A stretch of 64,000 bases of DNA. It comes from Pseudomonas profundi (GTDB taxonomy: Bacteria; Pseudomonadota; Gammaproteobacteria; Pseudomonadales; Pseudomonadaceae). The position numbers and the translations under genes were made by a program. The notes under the pieces were generated by a model that saw nothing but the letters and a program-made list of their open reading frames with translations, made no database searches and was not told the origin of the DNA. Where the stretch lies: positions 496,001-560,000 of the forward strand of contig NZ_VTPZ01000001.1 in NCBI RefSeq assembly GCF_008638305.1, written 5' to 3'. Positions 36,356 through 45,430 of this stretch are shown here, piece by piece (positions within the stretch are counted from its first letter, which is position 1; each line of letters begins with the position of its first letter).

Positions 36356-37120
36356 TCAACCTATCTCGGCACGCGCCCTTATCCGGACTTGTCCCTGGCT
36401 GCCCAGCAGCCACCATTCGCCGGGACGGCCACGCTGCTCAATCCGCAGCCTGTCACCGAGGGGGATCGGCGACACGAATCGCGCGCTGAACTTTCTGAGC
36501 TCGCCAGCTGGTAACTGGCGGCCTATGAGGCCCATGCCCAACATGCCCTGAGCAAATACATCCACATGCCCCGCTCGCCTCGCAACCACCGGATCCAGAT
36601 GCACTGCGTTATGGTCCCCCGAAGCATCGGCAAACGCCTGAATCTGCTGGCGGCTCACTGTCGTGACTATCGGCGGCAACTCGGCGGCGTCATCGGCAAC
36701 CACAGCGGCACCCGGAGCAACGGGCTCTTCAATGGCGACATAAATACTGCGCATCTCGCACACCAGCGCACCGTCCGGCTCGTACAGAGCGGTGTACTTA
36801 TGCAGCAAATCAAAGCGCGGTTTCTCGATTACCTCGCTGAGGGTCGATGTGCTGGTGTAAAGCACTCCCGGCTGGAGCGGTCGGTGATACATAAAATGCT
36901 GCTCACCGTGCAGCAGCTGATGGGCCTGCAGTCCTGTCAACGCAAATAGCTGATCAATCAGTCCATGATCCAACTCTGCACTGAAGGCCAGAGTTGGAGG
37001 CAAACGGTCACTGGGCGCAGATGCACCAAGGGCCTGCGCCAACTGTTCGGCTCGCTCCACAGAAAAGGACCAGCTCAGCTCAGGAAACCGGTGATCCCTC
37101 AGCCGCTTCAGACCCGCCAT
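36356..37120 (-). CDS. MaoC-type double-hotdog dehydratase
   Basis: A 254-residue protein with two hotdog halves. The N-terminal half resembles the FAS1-type dehydratase domain (HLLHGEQHFMYHRPLQPGVLY-like). The C-terminal half has the MaoC catalytic motif FADASGDHNAVHLD and then GHVDVFAQGMLGMGLIGRQL. Such enzymes hydrate enoyl-CoA to (R)-3-hydroxyacyl-CoA or the reverse. It follows the SDR gene after two bases. The substrate is likely a CoA ester of the operon's acid, which is inference. Confidence 0.82.
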   Translation of the reverse strand: MAGLKRLRDHRFPELSWSFSVERAEQLAQALGASAPSDRLPPTLAFSAELDHGLIDQLFALTGLQAHQLLHGEQHFMYHRPLQPGVLYTSTSTLSEVIEKPRFDLLHKYTALYEPDGALVCEMRSIYVAIEEPVAPGAAVVADDAAELPPIVTTVSRQQIQAFADASGDHNAVHLDPVVARRAGHVDVFAQGMLGMGLIGRQLPAGELRKFSARFVSPIPLGDRLRIEQRGRPGEWWLLGSQGQVRIRARAEIG

Positions 37121-37122
37121 GA

Positions 37123-37881
37123 CTACCAGCCACCGGAAACGCTGAGCGATTCGCCGGTGATCCCGGCTGCAGCGCTAGAGGCCAGAAACACGGCGCAGTC
37201 CGCTATTTCGCTGGGCTCAAGCAGACGCTTCAACGGCTGCCGCGCGAGAATATGCCTTTGCAGCGCGTCCTCTTCGGTGATGCCATCCTGGGCAGCCAGC
37301 TGCGGCAGCTGCCGCTCGACCAGAGTGGTACGCACTGCACCGGGCAGGATGGCGTTGACAGTAATACCCTGATTGGCGGTTTCCAGGGTCAGGGTTCGCG
37401 TCAGGCCGATCAGGCCATGCTTGGCAGCGATATAGGCGCTTTTATAAGGCGACGCCAACTTGCCATGGACCGAGGAGATATTGATGATGCGACCGCTCTG
37501 CTGGGCCAGCATGCTGGGCAGCGCATGCTTGCACATCAGGAACGGGCCGGTAAGCATCACACCCAGCAGCAAATTCCACTTCTCCAGCGGGAAGTCCTGC
37601 ACGGGCGAGATGTGCTGCAGACCGGCATTGTTGACCAGCACATCCACCGCCGGACGCTCCACCAGCAGTTGCTGATAAAAGGCCGTGGTCTGCTCCTCGC
37701 TGGTCACGTCGACGGCAAAGGCTCCAGCGCTAGGCAGTTCGCTGGCGGCCCGCTGCGCCGCTTCGAGATTGATATCACAGAGCGCGACATAGTCGCCCTG
37801 CGCGGCAAACGCCCGTGCGATGGCGAGACCGATACCCTGCGCCGCGCCTGTCACCACTACCGTGCGATTAGTCTTGGTCAT
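37123..37881 (-). CDS. Short-chain dehydrogenase, 3-hydroxybutyrate dehydrogenase-like
   Basis: A 252-residue classical SDR: NAD site TGAAQGIGLAIA, NNAG (VLVNNAGLQHI), catalytic Ser in IINISSVHG, and YIAAKHG with Tyr and Lys. Residues such as SPVQDFPLEKW and GKLASPYKSAYIAAKHGL are typical of (R)-3-hydroxybutyrate dehydrogenases. The protein could instead oxidise another 3-hydroxy acid or hydroxyacyl-CoA. It sits between the acyl-CoA synthetase and the MaoC gene. Confidence 0.82.
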   Translation of the reverse strand: MTKTNRTVVVTGAAQGIGLAIARAFAAQGDYVALCDINLEAAQRAASELPSAGAFAVDVTSEEQTTAFYQQLLVERPAVDVLVNNAGLQHISPVQDFPLEKWNLLLGVMLTGPFLMCKHALPSMLAQQSGRIINISSVHGKLASPYKSAYIAAKHGLIGLTRTLTLETANQGITVNAILPGAVRTTLVERQLPQLAAQDGITEEDALQRHILARQPLKRLLEPSEIADCAVFLASSAAAGITGESLSVSGGW

Positions 37882-37892
37882 GGTCGAATTCC

Positions 37893-39842
37893 TCAGGCCG
37901 CCGACTTTTTGCAGGTGCGGATATCCGGCAGTGCGCTGGGATTATCCATCGATGACAGATCGCCGGCCTCAAGCCCCAGGTAAGCCGAACGAATGACCCG
38001 GCGCATAACCTTGCCGTTTTTGGTTTTCGGTAATTCACTGACGTAATGCAGACATTTGGGCCGCATGGCCTTGCCCAGCCGGCTGCCGAGCAGCTCGAAG
38101 AGCTCAGCTTCCAGATCCGGCGATTGCTGTGTGCCCGGATGCAGCACCACAAAACATACCGGCGCCTCACCTTTAATCTCATCCGGTACACCAATGGCAC
38201 CGGCCTCCAGCACCTGCGGATGGCTGACCAGAATCGATTCCATTTCCGCCGGACCGATGCGCTTGCCCGCCACGTTGAGGGTATCGTCGGACCGGCCGGT
38301 AATGGTCCAGAAGCCCTCCTCATCCCGAATCGCCCAATCGCCGTGTACCCAGGTATCCGGGAAGCGGTCGAAATAGGAATTCTCGTACCGCTCGGGTTCC
38401 TGCCAGAAGCTGCGTGTCATGCCGATCCAGGGCTTAGCCAGAGCCAGCTCGCCGAGCACCTGCTCCACCGGCTTCCCTTCGGTGTCGCGGATTTCCGCGG
38501 CCATGCCCGGCATGCGACTGTTGAATGTGATCGGGGAGATAGGTTTGAGCAACACGTTGCTGAGGATACCGCCGCCGATTTCTGTGCCGCCGGCATAGTT
38601 GATGATCGGATAGCGACCTTGGCCTACCACATCGAACAACCACATCCAGGGCTCGGGGTTCCAGGGCTCGCCGGTCGAAGCGAATGCTTTCAGTGCGCTT
38701 AAATCATGATTTTGTGCAACCGCATCGCCGTGCTGCATCAGTGAGCGAACCAGTGTTGGCGACACGCCGATATGCGTGGCCTGATGGCGCGCTCCGATCT
38801 GCCAAACGCGGTCCGCCTGCGGGTAATCCGGCGAGCCTTCATACAGTACGGCGCAAGCGCCATTGATCAGGCTGCCGAACACCACCACCGGGCCGGTCAG
38901 CCAACCCATATCCGAGATCCAGAACAGCCGGTCGTTCTGTCCGACATCCATGCACAGGCCAACATCCAGCGCTGCCTTGAGCGGGAAACCGGCGTGCGTA
39001 TGGACCGCGCCCTTGGGTTTGCCGGTGGTGCCGGAGGTGTAGATGATCATCATCGGCGACTGGCTATCGACCACCGCGGTCTGACACTGGCTACCGTCGC
39101 ATGCCTGCACGCTGGCGAAATCGACATCCCGCGGGTTCCACTGCACCTCACGACCCAGTCGGCGTACCACCACCATTTGTTCCAGTCCCGGACACAGATC
39201 CGCCGCCCGGTCGGCTTCCTCCTTCATGCGAATAACCTTGCCACGGCGCAAGAAGCCATCAGCAGTGATAAGCGCCTTGGCGCCGCTGGCATTGATCCGC
39301 GCCGCCAGCGCTTCGGCGCCGTAACCGGAGAACGCCGGGGTAAAGATTGCACCCAGCTTGATGATCGCGAGCAGTGCAACGACTGTCTCCACCAGCATCG
39401 GCATATATACGGCTACACGGTCGCCGGTCTTCACGCCCAGCTCACTCAACCCCTGGGCAACATTGTTGACCTGTTGAGCCAGCTCGCCGTAGCTGATCTC
39501 GCGAACCTCACCGTCTTCGCCCTCCCAGATCAGCGCCTGGCAGCCAGCCTGTTGAGGGTCATCTGCCCAGCGCTCCAGTGCGCTACGCAGAATATTCAGT
39601 CGTCCGCCGGCATACCACTCAGGGTGTTTGATACCGCCGGCATCGTTCAACGCTGTGTCGTAGGGCTTATCCCATACGATGCCGAGACGTTGCTCCAGCG
39701 CCTGGGCAAACCATTCGGGATCATTGGTGGAGCGCTCGAGAAAGCGTTCGTAATCCGTCTCGCCCTCTGCCTGCATCCACTGGTGCAGCCGGGTTTTCTG
39801 GATCATGTCAGCAGTAGGCGTCCAGACAGCAGAAGTCTTCAT
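37893..39842 (-). CDS. ACS-family acyl-CoA synthetase
   Basis: A 649-residue AMP-forming ligase of the long acetyl/acetoacetyl-CoA synthetase type. It has the N-terminal ACS cap (HPEWYAGGRLNILRSALERW), the P-loop YTSGTTGKPKGAVHTHAGFP, the motif ASTGEPWNPEPW, the A5 motif INYAGGTEIGGG, the A8 hinge GRSDDTLNVAGKRIGPAEMES, and the catalytic Lys in KTKNGKVMRR. The substrate cannot be read; acetoacetate or a related branched or alicyclic carboxylate is possible given the neighbours. The ATG at 39842 follows GGAG by 6 bases. An in-frame ATG at 39875 overlaps the permease stop. Confidence 0.85.
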   Translation of the reverse strand: MKTSAVWTPTADMIQKTRLHQWMQAEGETDYERFLERSTNDPEWFAQALEQRLGIVWDKPYDTALNDAGGIKHPEWYAGGRLNILRSALERWADDPQQAGCQALIWEGEDGEVREISYGELAQQVNNVAQGLSELGVKTGDRVAVYMPMLVETVVALLAIIKLGAIFTPAFSGYGAEALAARINASGAKALITADGFLRRGKVIRMKEEADRAADLCPGLEQMVVVRRLGREVQWNPRDVDFASVQACDGSQCQTAVVDSQSPMMIIYTSGTTGKPKGAVHTHAGFPLKAALDVGLCMDVGQNDRLFWISDMGWLTGPVVVFGSLINGACAVLYEGSPDYPQADRVWQIGARHQATHIGVSPTLVRSLMQHGDAVAQNHDLSALKAFASTGEPWNPEPWMWLFDVVGQGRYPIINYAGGTEIGGGILSNVLLKPISPITFNSRMPGMAAEIRDTEGKPVEQVLGELALAKPWIGMTRSFWQEPERYENSYFDRFPDTWVHGDWAIRDEEGFWTITGRSDDTLNVAGKRIGPAEMESILVSHPQVLEAGAIGVPDEIKGEAPVCFVVLHPGTQQSPDLEAELFELLGSRLGKAMRPKCLHYVSELPKTKNGKVMRRVIRSAYLGLEAGDLSSMDNPSALPDIRTCKKSAA

Positions 39843-39874
39843 CTCAATCTCCGGGAATCTTGTTTGAATATTCA

Positions 39875-40861
39875 TTAGCGGAAGTTCCTTGTTACCAACA
39901 GCTTCAGCCAGCCCACGACACCTGCACGGAAACTCAGTACGCAGATCACGAAGATCAGTCCGAGAATCGGCCCACCCCAGGCACCCAGTGGCGATTGCGA
40001 TAGCACGTGCTGCAGCGACACCACGATCCCGGCACCAACGAAGGGACCGAGCAGCGTGCCGACCCCGCCCAATAGGGTCATGAGCACGACCTCACCGGAC
40101 ATATGCCAGTGGGCGTCCGTCAGCGTCGCAAGCTGGAACACAATGGCCTTGGTAGAGCCGGCCAGACCTGCGATGGCTGAGGAGATAACAAAGGCCAACC
40201 ACTTGTAGCGATTCACGTCGTAACCAAGTGAGGTGGCGCGCGGCTCGTTCTCACGTATCGCCTTGAGGATCTGCCCAAAAGGCGAATGCACGACTCTGAG
40301 TACCAGTGCGAAGCCCGCCACTGTGATCGCCAGCACGAAGTAGTACATGGCCAGGTTGTCAGACAGATCAATCACGCCCAACAGCTTGCCGCGGCTGATG
40401 CCATGTAAACCGTCCTCACCGCCGGTAAAGGGCGATTTGAGGAACAGGAAGTACAGCATCTGCGACAGCGCCAGGGTAATCATCGCGAAATAGATGCCCT
40501 GCCGCCGGATAGCGATAGCGCCGAAGACCGCACCCACTGCCGCCGCCGCCAGTGTTCCTGCCAAGATGGCCAGCTCTGGACCGATTCCTGAATGCTCACT
40601 CATTAGATAGCCCGTGCAATACCCGCCCATGGCTAGAAACGCGGCATGACCAAAAGAAAGCAGACCGGTATAGCCGAGCAGCAGGTTGAAGGAGCAAGCA
40701 AACAAGCCGAAGCACAGCAGCTTCATCAGAAACACCGGATAGGCGACCCAGGGCGCAACCAGCCCGATCGCGATCAGAGCCAGATAGAGATAGCCGACCC
40801 GGCGACGCTGACGCACCTGACGCTGTTCGGTAAGGTTGAGGTCGAGTGTCTTTGCGTTCAT
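39875..40861 (-). CDS. livM: Branched-chain-type ABC transporter permease LivM
   Basis: A 328-residue permease with about ten membrane helices. The family motif LLGYTGLLSFGHAAFLAMGGYCTGYL is in the N-terminal third, and the EAA-like loop ENEPRATSLGYDVNRYKWLAFVISSAIAGLAGS is in the C-terminal half. It partners LivH. In this catabolic setting the substrate is probably a carboxylic acid rather than leucine, as for many Liv-type systems beside aromatic or alicyclic acid genes. Confidence 0.9.
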   Translation of the reverse strand: MNAKTLDLNLTEQRQVRQRRRVGYLYLALIAIGLVAPWVAYPVFLMKLLCFGLFACSFNLLLGYTGLLSFGHAAFLAMGGYCTGYLMSEHSGIGPELAILAGTLAAAAVGAVFGAIAIRRQGIYFAMITLALSQMLYFLFLKSPFTGGEDGLHGISRGKLLGVIDLSDNLAMYYFVLAITVAGFALVLRVVHSPFGQILKAIRENEPRATSLGYDVNRYKWLAFVISSAIAGLAGSTKAIVFQLATLTDAHWHMSGEVVLMTLLGGVGTLLGPFVGAGIVVSLQHVLSQSPLGAWGGPILGLIFVICVLSFRAGVVGWLKLLVTRNFR

Positions 40862-40864
40862 GGT

Positions 40865-41752
40865 TTATGCCTCTTTGCCGAACAAACCGTTGGGACGGAC
40901 CAGCAGAACCAGAACCATCACGAAAAAGATCACCGTACTGGCAGACTCCGGCCAGAACACCTTGGTCAGCCCCTCAATCACCCCCATCGCCAGACCGGTG
41001 AGAATGGCGCCCATGATCGAGCCCATCCCGCCAATGACCACCACGGCAAACACCACGATCAGCAGATTCGAGCCCATGCCCGGAGAGACCGAATAGATAG
41101 GCGCCGCGAGCACTCCGGCAAAACCGGCCAGGGCTACGCCGAAGCCATAAGTAAGCGTTGTGAGCAGCGGCATGTTGACGCCGAATGCCTGCATCAACTG
41201 TGGCTTCTCCGTGCCGGCGCGCAGATAGGCGCCGAGACGCGTCTTCTCGATCATGAACCAGGTGAACAGACACATGCCCAGACCCGCCACCAACACCCAG
41301 GCGCGATAGGTCGGCAGGAACATGAAGTCCAGTTTGAACCCACCCTGCAGGGCAGCGGGAATTGGATAATTGGCGCCGGACACCCCGAAGAAGTTGACGA
41401 AGCTGCCCTCGATGATCATCGCCAGCCCGAAGGTCAGCAAGAGTCCGTAGAGGTGATCAAGGTGGGCGATACGGCGTAGCAGAAAGCGCTCGATGAGGAT
41501 ACCGATGGCACCAACCGTCAGCGGCACCAGGGCCAGCGCCACCCAGTAGTCGATGTTCAGGTATTGCAGAAACAGCAGGGCGCCGAACGCACCGAGCATG
41601 TACTGAGCGCCGTGCGCAAAATTGATGATGCGTAGCAGGCCAAAGATAACCGCCAGGCCCAGACTCAACAGCGCGTAAAAAGCGCCATTGATCAGGCCTA
41701 GCAGCAGCTGGCCAAACAACGCAACCAAAGGCACACCGAGTATTGTTGTCAT
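40865..41752 (-). CDS. livH: Branched-chain-type ABC transporter permease LivH
   Basis: A 295-residue permease with about eight helices. It has GLINGAFYALLSLGLAVIFGLLRIINFAHGAQYMLGAF at the start, and the cytoplasmic coupling loop TEKPQLMQAFGVNMPLLTTLTYGFGVALAGFAG. livM follows after three bases, and the binding-protein gene lies 50 bases upstream. Both permeases have normal lengths. Confidence 0.9.
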   Translation of the reverse strand: MTTILGVPLVALFGQLLLGLINGAFYALLSLGLAVIFGLLRIINFAHGAQYMLGAFGALLFLQYLNIDYWVALALVPLTVGAIGILIERFLLRRIAHLDHLYGLLLTFGLAMIIEGSFVNFFGVSGANYPIPAALQGGFKLDFMFLPTYRAWVLVAGLGMCLFTWFMIEKTRLGAYLRAGTEKPQLMQAFGVNMPLLTTLTYGFGVALAGFAGVLAAPIYSVSPGMGSNLLIVVFAVVVIGGMGSIMGAILTGLAMGVIEGLTKVFWPESASTVIFFVMVLVLLVRPNGLFGKEA

Positions 41753-41802
41753 TATCAGTCGTCTCCCCTCGGGAAGCCGGGCTCAAGGCCCGGCCCGGCA
41801 GT

Positions 41803-43038
41803 TCAGTTATTGACGAGCTTGCATTTGCTCTCGGAGAGCGGCAGGAAGGCTTCGTCGCCTGGAATCACGCTTTTGGTCTCGAACAAATCCCATTCGGACG
41901 TCGAATCGCCAGGCGCTTTTACCTGCATCAGATACATGTCGTGCACCATGCGGCCGTCTTCGCGCACACGCCCGTCCTTGGCAAACATGTCGTTGATGGG
42001 GGTCTTGATCATGTGCTCACGAACCGCCTTGGGATCATCCGATCCGGTGGCTTCCACTGCCTTGAGGTATTGCGTGGTACTGGAGTACATACCGGCCTGC
42101 ACCATGGTCGGCATATTTCCGGTGCGTTCGTGGTAGCGCTTTGCCCAGGCACGCGAGTCATCGTTCATGTCCCAGTACCAGCCGGACACAAACTGCGTGC
42201 CCTGTGCGGTTTCCAGGCCGATCGACTTGATATCAGTGATGAACACCATAAGGCTGGCCATGGTCTGACCGGCGTCCATCAGACCGAACTGCTGAGCGGT
42301 AGAAATGGCATTAACCAGGTCGGAGCCGGCACTGGCCAGACCCACGATCTGCGCGCCCGAGGCCTGAGCCTGGAGTACGTAGGATGAGAAATCGCTGGTG
42401 GGGAATGGATGCCGTGCCTTACCCAGAACCTGCCCGCCATTCTCCGCGACGGCCTTGGACACCTGCTCTTCCATGGCATGGCCGAAGGCGTAGTCGGCAC
42501 TCAACAGGTACCAGGTCTTGCCACCATTGGCGACAATCGCCTTGGCCGCACCGTTCGATACTGAGTAAGTGTCGTATACGTAGTGGATATGGTTGGGTGT
42601 GCAGTATTCGTTGGTCAGGCTGGCCGCCGCTGCAGTGGAGACGATGGCGAAACGGTTTTTCTCTTCAACCAACCGGCTTACCGCGATCGCGACGGGGGAC
42701 GCATTCAGACCGGCAATCAAATCCACCCCGCGCCGATCGATCCATTCCCGGGCCGTGTTGGCACCCAGATCCGCGTTGTTCTTGTGATCGGCCTGAAACA
42801 ACACGATCTTCTTGTCGCCTACCTTGTTGTCGAAGTCCTCGACCGCCATGCGAATCGCTTCATAGCCGCCCGGGCCGGCGAGATCGCTGTAGGGACCGCT
42901 CAGGTCGTCCAGATAACCAATGCGTACTTCGTTATCGCTGACATTGGCCTGGGCAGAGGTCGCAGCCAGTCCAGCAAACAGACCGATGGCGATCGCTTTG
43001 GCCAGACGGGAAGCCCGGAGGGATTGAGTTGCTGACAT
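41803..43038 (-). CDS. Periplasmic substrate-binding protein of the Liv-type transporter
   Basis: A 411-residue type I periplasmic binding protein. The signal peptide ends SAQA-NVSDNEVRIGYLDDLSGPYSDLAGPGGYEAIRMA-like mature start, which is typical of branched-chain/aromatic-acid binders (LivJ/HbpA class). The middle contains DLIAGLNASPVAIAVSRL and YSSTTQYLKAVEATGSDDP. The ATG at 43038 is preceded by GGAG with a 6-base spacer; an ATG at 43050 has its ribosome site too close. The binding-site specificity is unknown. Confidence 0.9.
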   Translation of the reverse strand: MSATQSLRASRLAKAIAIGLFAGLAATSAQANVSDNEVRIGYLDDLSGPYSDLAGPGGYEAIRMAVEDFDNKVGDKKIVLFQADHKNNADLGANTAREWIDRRGVDLIAGLNASPVAIAVSRLVEEKNRFAIVSTAAAASLTNEYCTPNHIHYVYDTYSVSNGAAKAIVANGGKTWYLLSADYAFGHAMEEQVSKAVAENGGQVLGKARHPFPTSDFSSYVLQAQASGAQIVGLASAGSDLVNAISTAQQFGLMDAGQTMASLMVFITDIKSIGLETAQGTQFVSGWYWDMNDDSRAWAKRYHERTGNMPTMVQAGMYSSTTQYLKAVEATGSDDPKAVREHMIKTPINDMFAKDGRVREDGRMVHDMYLMQVKAPGDSTSEWDLFETKSVIPGDEAFLPLSESKCKLVNN

Positions 43039-43096
43039 GTGATTCTCCATTGCTCCAACATGGGGAGCTATTGTTTTTATACATGGATGGTGCGGT

Positions 43097-43807
43097 TTAA
43101 ACGCCGAGCATGGCGTTCAGTTGATCTCGTTTTCCTGCAAGCTCGGCTGCGCTGAAGTTATCGATTACCTGGCCGTGCTCTATCAGGTAATGTCGATCAG
43201 CCAGGGGCGCAGCAAAGCGGAAGTTCTGTTCAACCAGGACGATGGTCATGCCGCGGCGCTTGAGCTCCAGCAGTACCTCGCCTAGACGCTCGACAATCAC
43301 TGGCGCCAGACCTTCGGTAATCTCGTCCAGCAACAGCAGCTTGGCGCCGGTTCGTAGAATGCGAGCCATGGCCAGCATCTGCTGCTCACCGCCGGACAGG
43401 CGCGTACCCTGGCTCTTGCGCCTTTCATACAGGTTGGGGAACATCTCGAAGAGCTCATCCAATGACATACCGCCGCTCGCCACAGTGGGCGGCAACAAGA
43501 GATTTTCCTCTACCGACAGACTGGCGAAGATGCCCCGCTCCTCTGGGCAAAATCCGACGCCCAGACGGGCAATCCGATGCGCTGCGACATTCAGGGTTTC
43601 GCGTCCATCGATCATGATCGAGCCGGTACGCCGATCGACCATATTCATAATGGCTTTCAGTGTCGTGCTGCGGCCTGATCCGTTGCGCCCGAGCAGTGTT
43701 ACCAGTTCGCCGCGATTCACCTCCAGATTGATACCGTGCAGGATGTGCGACTCGCCGTAGAAGGCGTGCAGATTGTTGATCAGCAGTTGTGCTTCAGGAC
43801 GACTCAT
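43097..43807 (-). CDS. livF: Liv-type ABC transporter ATP-binding protein LivF
   Basis: A 236-residue ABC ATPase. Walker A reads GRNGSGRSTT: the residue usually Lys is Arg here (GSGRST in place of GAGKST), which would weaken nucleotide binding in this subunit. The signature is LSGGEQQMLAMARIL, Walker B LLLLDEITEGLAP and the H-loop in VLVEQNF. The start overlaps the livG stop by four bases. Confidence 0.9.
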   Translation of the reverse strand: MSRPEAQLLINNLHAFYGESHILHGINLEVNRGELVTLLGRNGSGRSTTLKAIMNMVDRRTGSIMIDGRETLNVAAHRIARLGVGFCPEERGIFASLSVEENLLLPPTVASGGMSLDELFEMFPNLYERRKSQGTRLSGGEQQMLAMARILRTGAKLLLLDEITEGLAPVIVERLGEVLLELKRRGMTIVLVEQNFRFAAPLADRHYLIEHGQVIDNFSAAELAGKRDQLNAMLGV

Positions 43808-44568
43808 GCGGGCTCCTCCTCGGTTTCTTTGCCCATATAGGCTTCGCGAACCAGCGGATTAGCCGAAACGGTGTCGTAATCGCCTTCGGCCAACACAGCG
43901 CCACGAGCCAGTACGGTCAGGCGGTCACACAGGCGGCTCACGACGCTGAGGTTATGCTCGACCATGAGGATGGTCCGGCCCACCGCCGCACGCCGTATCA
44001 GCTCAACCACTGCATCCACGTCCTCGGCGCCCATGCCCTGAGTCGGCTCATCGAGCAGCATCACCGTTGGCTCAAGCGCCAGGGTCGTGGCCAGCTCAAG
44101 GGCGCGTTTACGGCCATAGGGCAACTCAACGGCCAGCGTCGTGGCGTAGCTTTTCAACCCCACTTCTTCCAGTAAGGCCATGGCCCGATCGTTCAGCTTG
44201 TCCAGACGATTTTCCGGCACCCAGAAGTGAAAGGAATTGCCTTCGACCCGCTGCAACGCAACACGCACATTTTCCAGCACAGTCATATGGCCGAATACAG
44301 CCGAGATCTGGAAGGAACGCACCAGACCCTGACGCGCGATCTGATTGGACTTGAGCGAGGTGATCTCGCGACCCTCATACAGAATGGTGCCGGAGGTCGG
44401 GACCAGGAACTTGGTCAGCAAGTTGAAGAAGGTGGTCTTGCCGGCACCATTAGGGCCGATCAACGCATGGATGTGGCCCTTCTCCACCTGGAGGTCGACA
44501 TGGTCCACGGCGGTGAAGCCACTGAATATTTTGGTGAGACCCTTGGTCTCGAGTATGAGGTCGCTCAT
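43804..44568 (-). CDS. livG: Liv-type ABC transporter ATP-binding protein LivG
   Basis: A 254-residue ABC ATPase with an intact Walker A GPNGAGKTTFFNLL, the Q-loop region, the Liv-type signature (LPYGRKRALELATTLALEP), Walker B VMLLDEPTQGMG and LMVEHNL. First gene of the nine-gene operon livG-livF-binding protein-livH-livM-acs-SDR-maoC-nitroreductase. Its promoter lies about 170 bases upstream (44748-44776). Confidence 0.9.
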   Translation of the reverse strand: MSDLILETKGLTKIFSGFTAVDHVDLQVEKGHIHALIGPNGAGKTTFFNLLTKFLVPTSGTILYEGREITSLKSNQIARQGLVRSFQISAVFGHMTVLENVRVALQRVEGNSFHFWVPENRLDKLNDRAMALLEEVGLKSYATTLAVELPYGRKRALELATTLALEPTVMLLDEPTQGMGAEDVDAVVELIRRAAVGRTILMVEHNLSVVSRLCDRLTVLARGAVLAEGDYDTVSANPLVREAYMGKETEEEPA

Positions 44569-44747
44569 TTCTGATTAACTCTCTGCTGGGTGATAGTTGT
44601 TTTTATTCAACCGAGCACTACGCCCAGGGGATATGGCCGTAGAAAGTCGACTCGCATGCACTGGCAACAAATCTGCCAACGTCATTACCCGAGCCCTGAA
44701 ATCAGGAACCGAGCGCCGCGATACAAGCTGACCCGGAACGCAAATCC

Positions 44748-44786
44748 AGATTATGACGGGCATTGATTAATGTCAACATCATTACC
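44748..44786 (-). promoter_or_regulatory. Promoter of the liv-type operon with overlapping operator-like repeat
   Basis: On the minus strand TTGACA (44776-44771) and TAATCT (44753-44748) are 17 bases apart, a near-ideal sigma70 promoter. Over the -35 box lies GTAATGATGTTGACATTAA, which contains the inverted repeat TAATG-N7-CATTA. The same sequence with one change is in the porin promoter (35427-35446), and its ATGTTGACAT core is in the aliA promoter (50041-50050). A repressor bound here would block the -35 box. Confidence 0.8.
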
Positions 44787-44802
44787 TTAATTTAATTAAA
44801 GG

Positions 44803-44831
44803 CAAAAAAAGACCGGCAAGAAAGGCCGGTC
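44803..44831 (-). terminator. Rho-independent terminator of the aliA-badR operon
   Basis: On the minus strand GACCGGC and GCCGGTC form a 7-bp stem followed directly by seven T. It lies 49 bases after the MarR-family gene stop. It separates that operon from the liv-type operon, which has its own promoter just beyond. Confidence 0.85.
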
Positions 44832-44879
44832 AGAAGGGAATTCTTTCAATGCTTTAGTGCAATCACAGCCGCACAGTCA

Positions 44880-45368
44880 CTATTCCTTTATCAGCTGTTC
44901 GACCTCTGGCCGGGCGCTTTCAAGGGAGACTTCCGACAGGTCTGTCTGAACCCGATTCAGGTAATGCAAAAGACTCACGGAATCGTCGAAAGGCAGGCTT
45001 TTCAGGCCCTGCGCATAAAACTCGTAGATTCGTTCCTGTAGCTGTTCCCAGTACAGACGCCCGTGCTCGGTCATTACTACCAGCCGGGCCCGCCCATCAT
45101 CCGGATGCGGTATGCGCAATACGTGCTTGTCGCGCTCCATGCGCTTGAGCACCCCGTCCAGGCTCTGCCGGCTGACGACGAGATATTCTGTCAACTTGTT
45201 GAATGAAATACCTTCTTCGTATCCCTGCCGTGAGAGCGCTCCGAGCACCGCCCATTGCACGGTACTGATGCCCATTTCATTCTGAACCTGACGCTGCAGC
45301 GTGTTCCCCGTCTGGAACAGGCGGAAAAACAGCCTATTCGCTATTCCGTCTCGTTCATCGTGTTGCAT
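44880..45368 (-). CDS. badR: MarR-family regulator of the cyclohexanecarboxylate genes (BadR-like)
   Basis: A 162-residue MarR-family protein with a winged helix (TVQWAVLGALSRQ, FNKLTEYLVVSRQSLDGVLKRMERDKHVLR, DDGRARLVVMTEHG). It is the last gene of aliA-badH-badI-aliB. In Rhodopseudomonas palustris a MarR protein, BadR, represses the equivalent genes and is released by a CoA-thioester intermediate. The same role here is inferred from position. Candidate operators are listed at 35427, 44767 and 50041. Confidence 0.82.
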   Translation of the reverse strand: MQHDERDGIANRLFFRLFQTGNTLQRQVQNEMGISTVQWAVLGALSRQGYEEGISFNKLTEYLVVSRQSLDGVLKRMERDKHVLRIPHPDDGRARLVVMTEHGRLYWEQLQERIYEFYAQGLKSLPFDDSVSLLHYLNRVQTDLSEVSLESARPEVEQLIKE

Positions 45369-45403
45369 AGGTTCCGTTGCTCCGGTATCCGGTCAATTCG
45401 GCC

Positions 45404-45430
45404 AGCTCCGCATACCGCAATAGCGGAGCT
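45404..45430. other. Hairpin between aliB and badR
   Basis: AGCTCCGC (45404-45411) and GCGGAGCT (45423-45430) form a perfect 8-bp stem with an 11-base loop, directly after the aliB stop on the minus strand. No T-tract follows in that direction. It could attenuate or stabilise the transcript between the enzyme genes and the regulator gene. Confidence 0.45.

Noticed and set aside
37893-39842. Calling the ligase acetoacetyl-CoA synthetase because a hydroxybutyrate-dehydrogenase-like gene follows
   Set aside because: The ACS fold is clear but the substrate pocket cannot be read, and the operon context points to an imported carboxylic acid.
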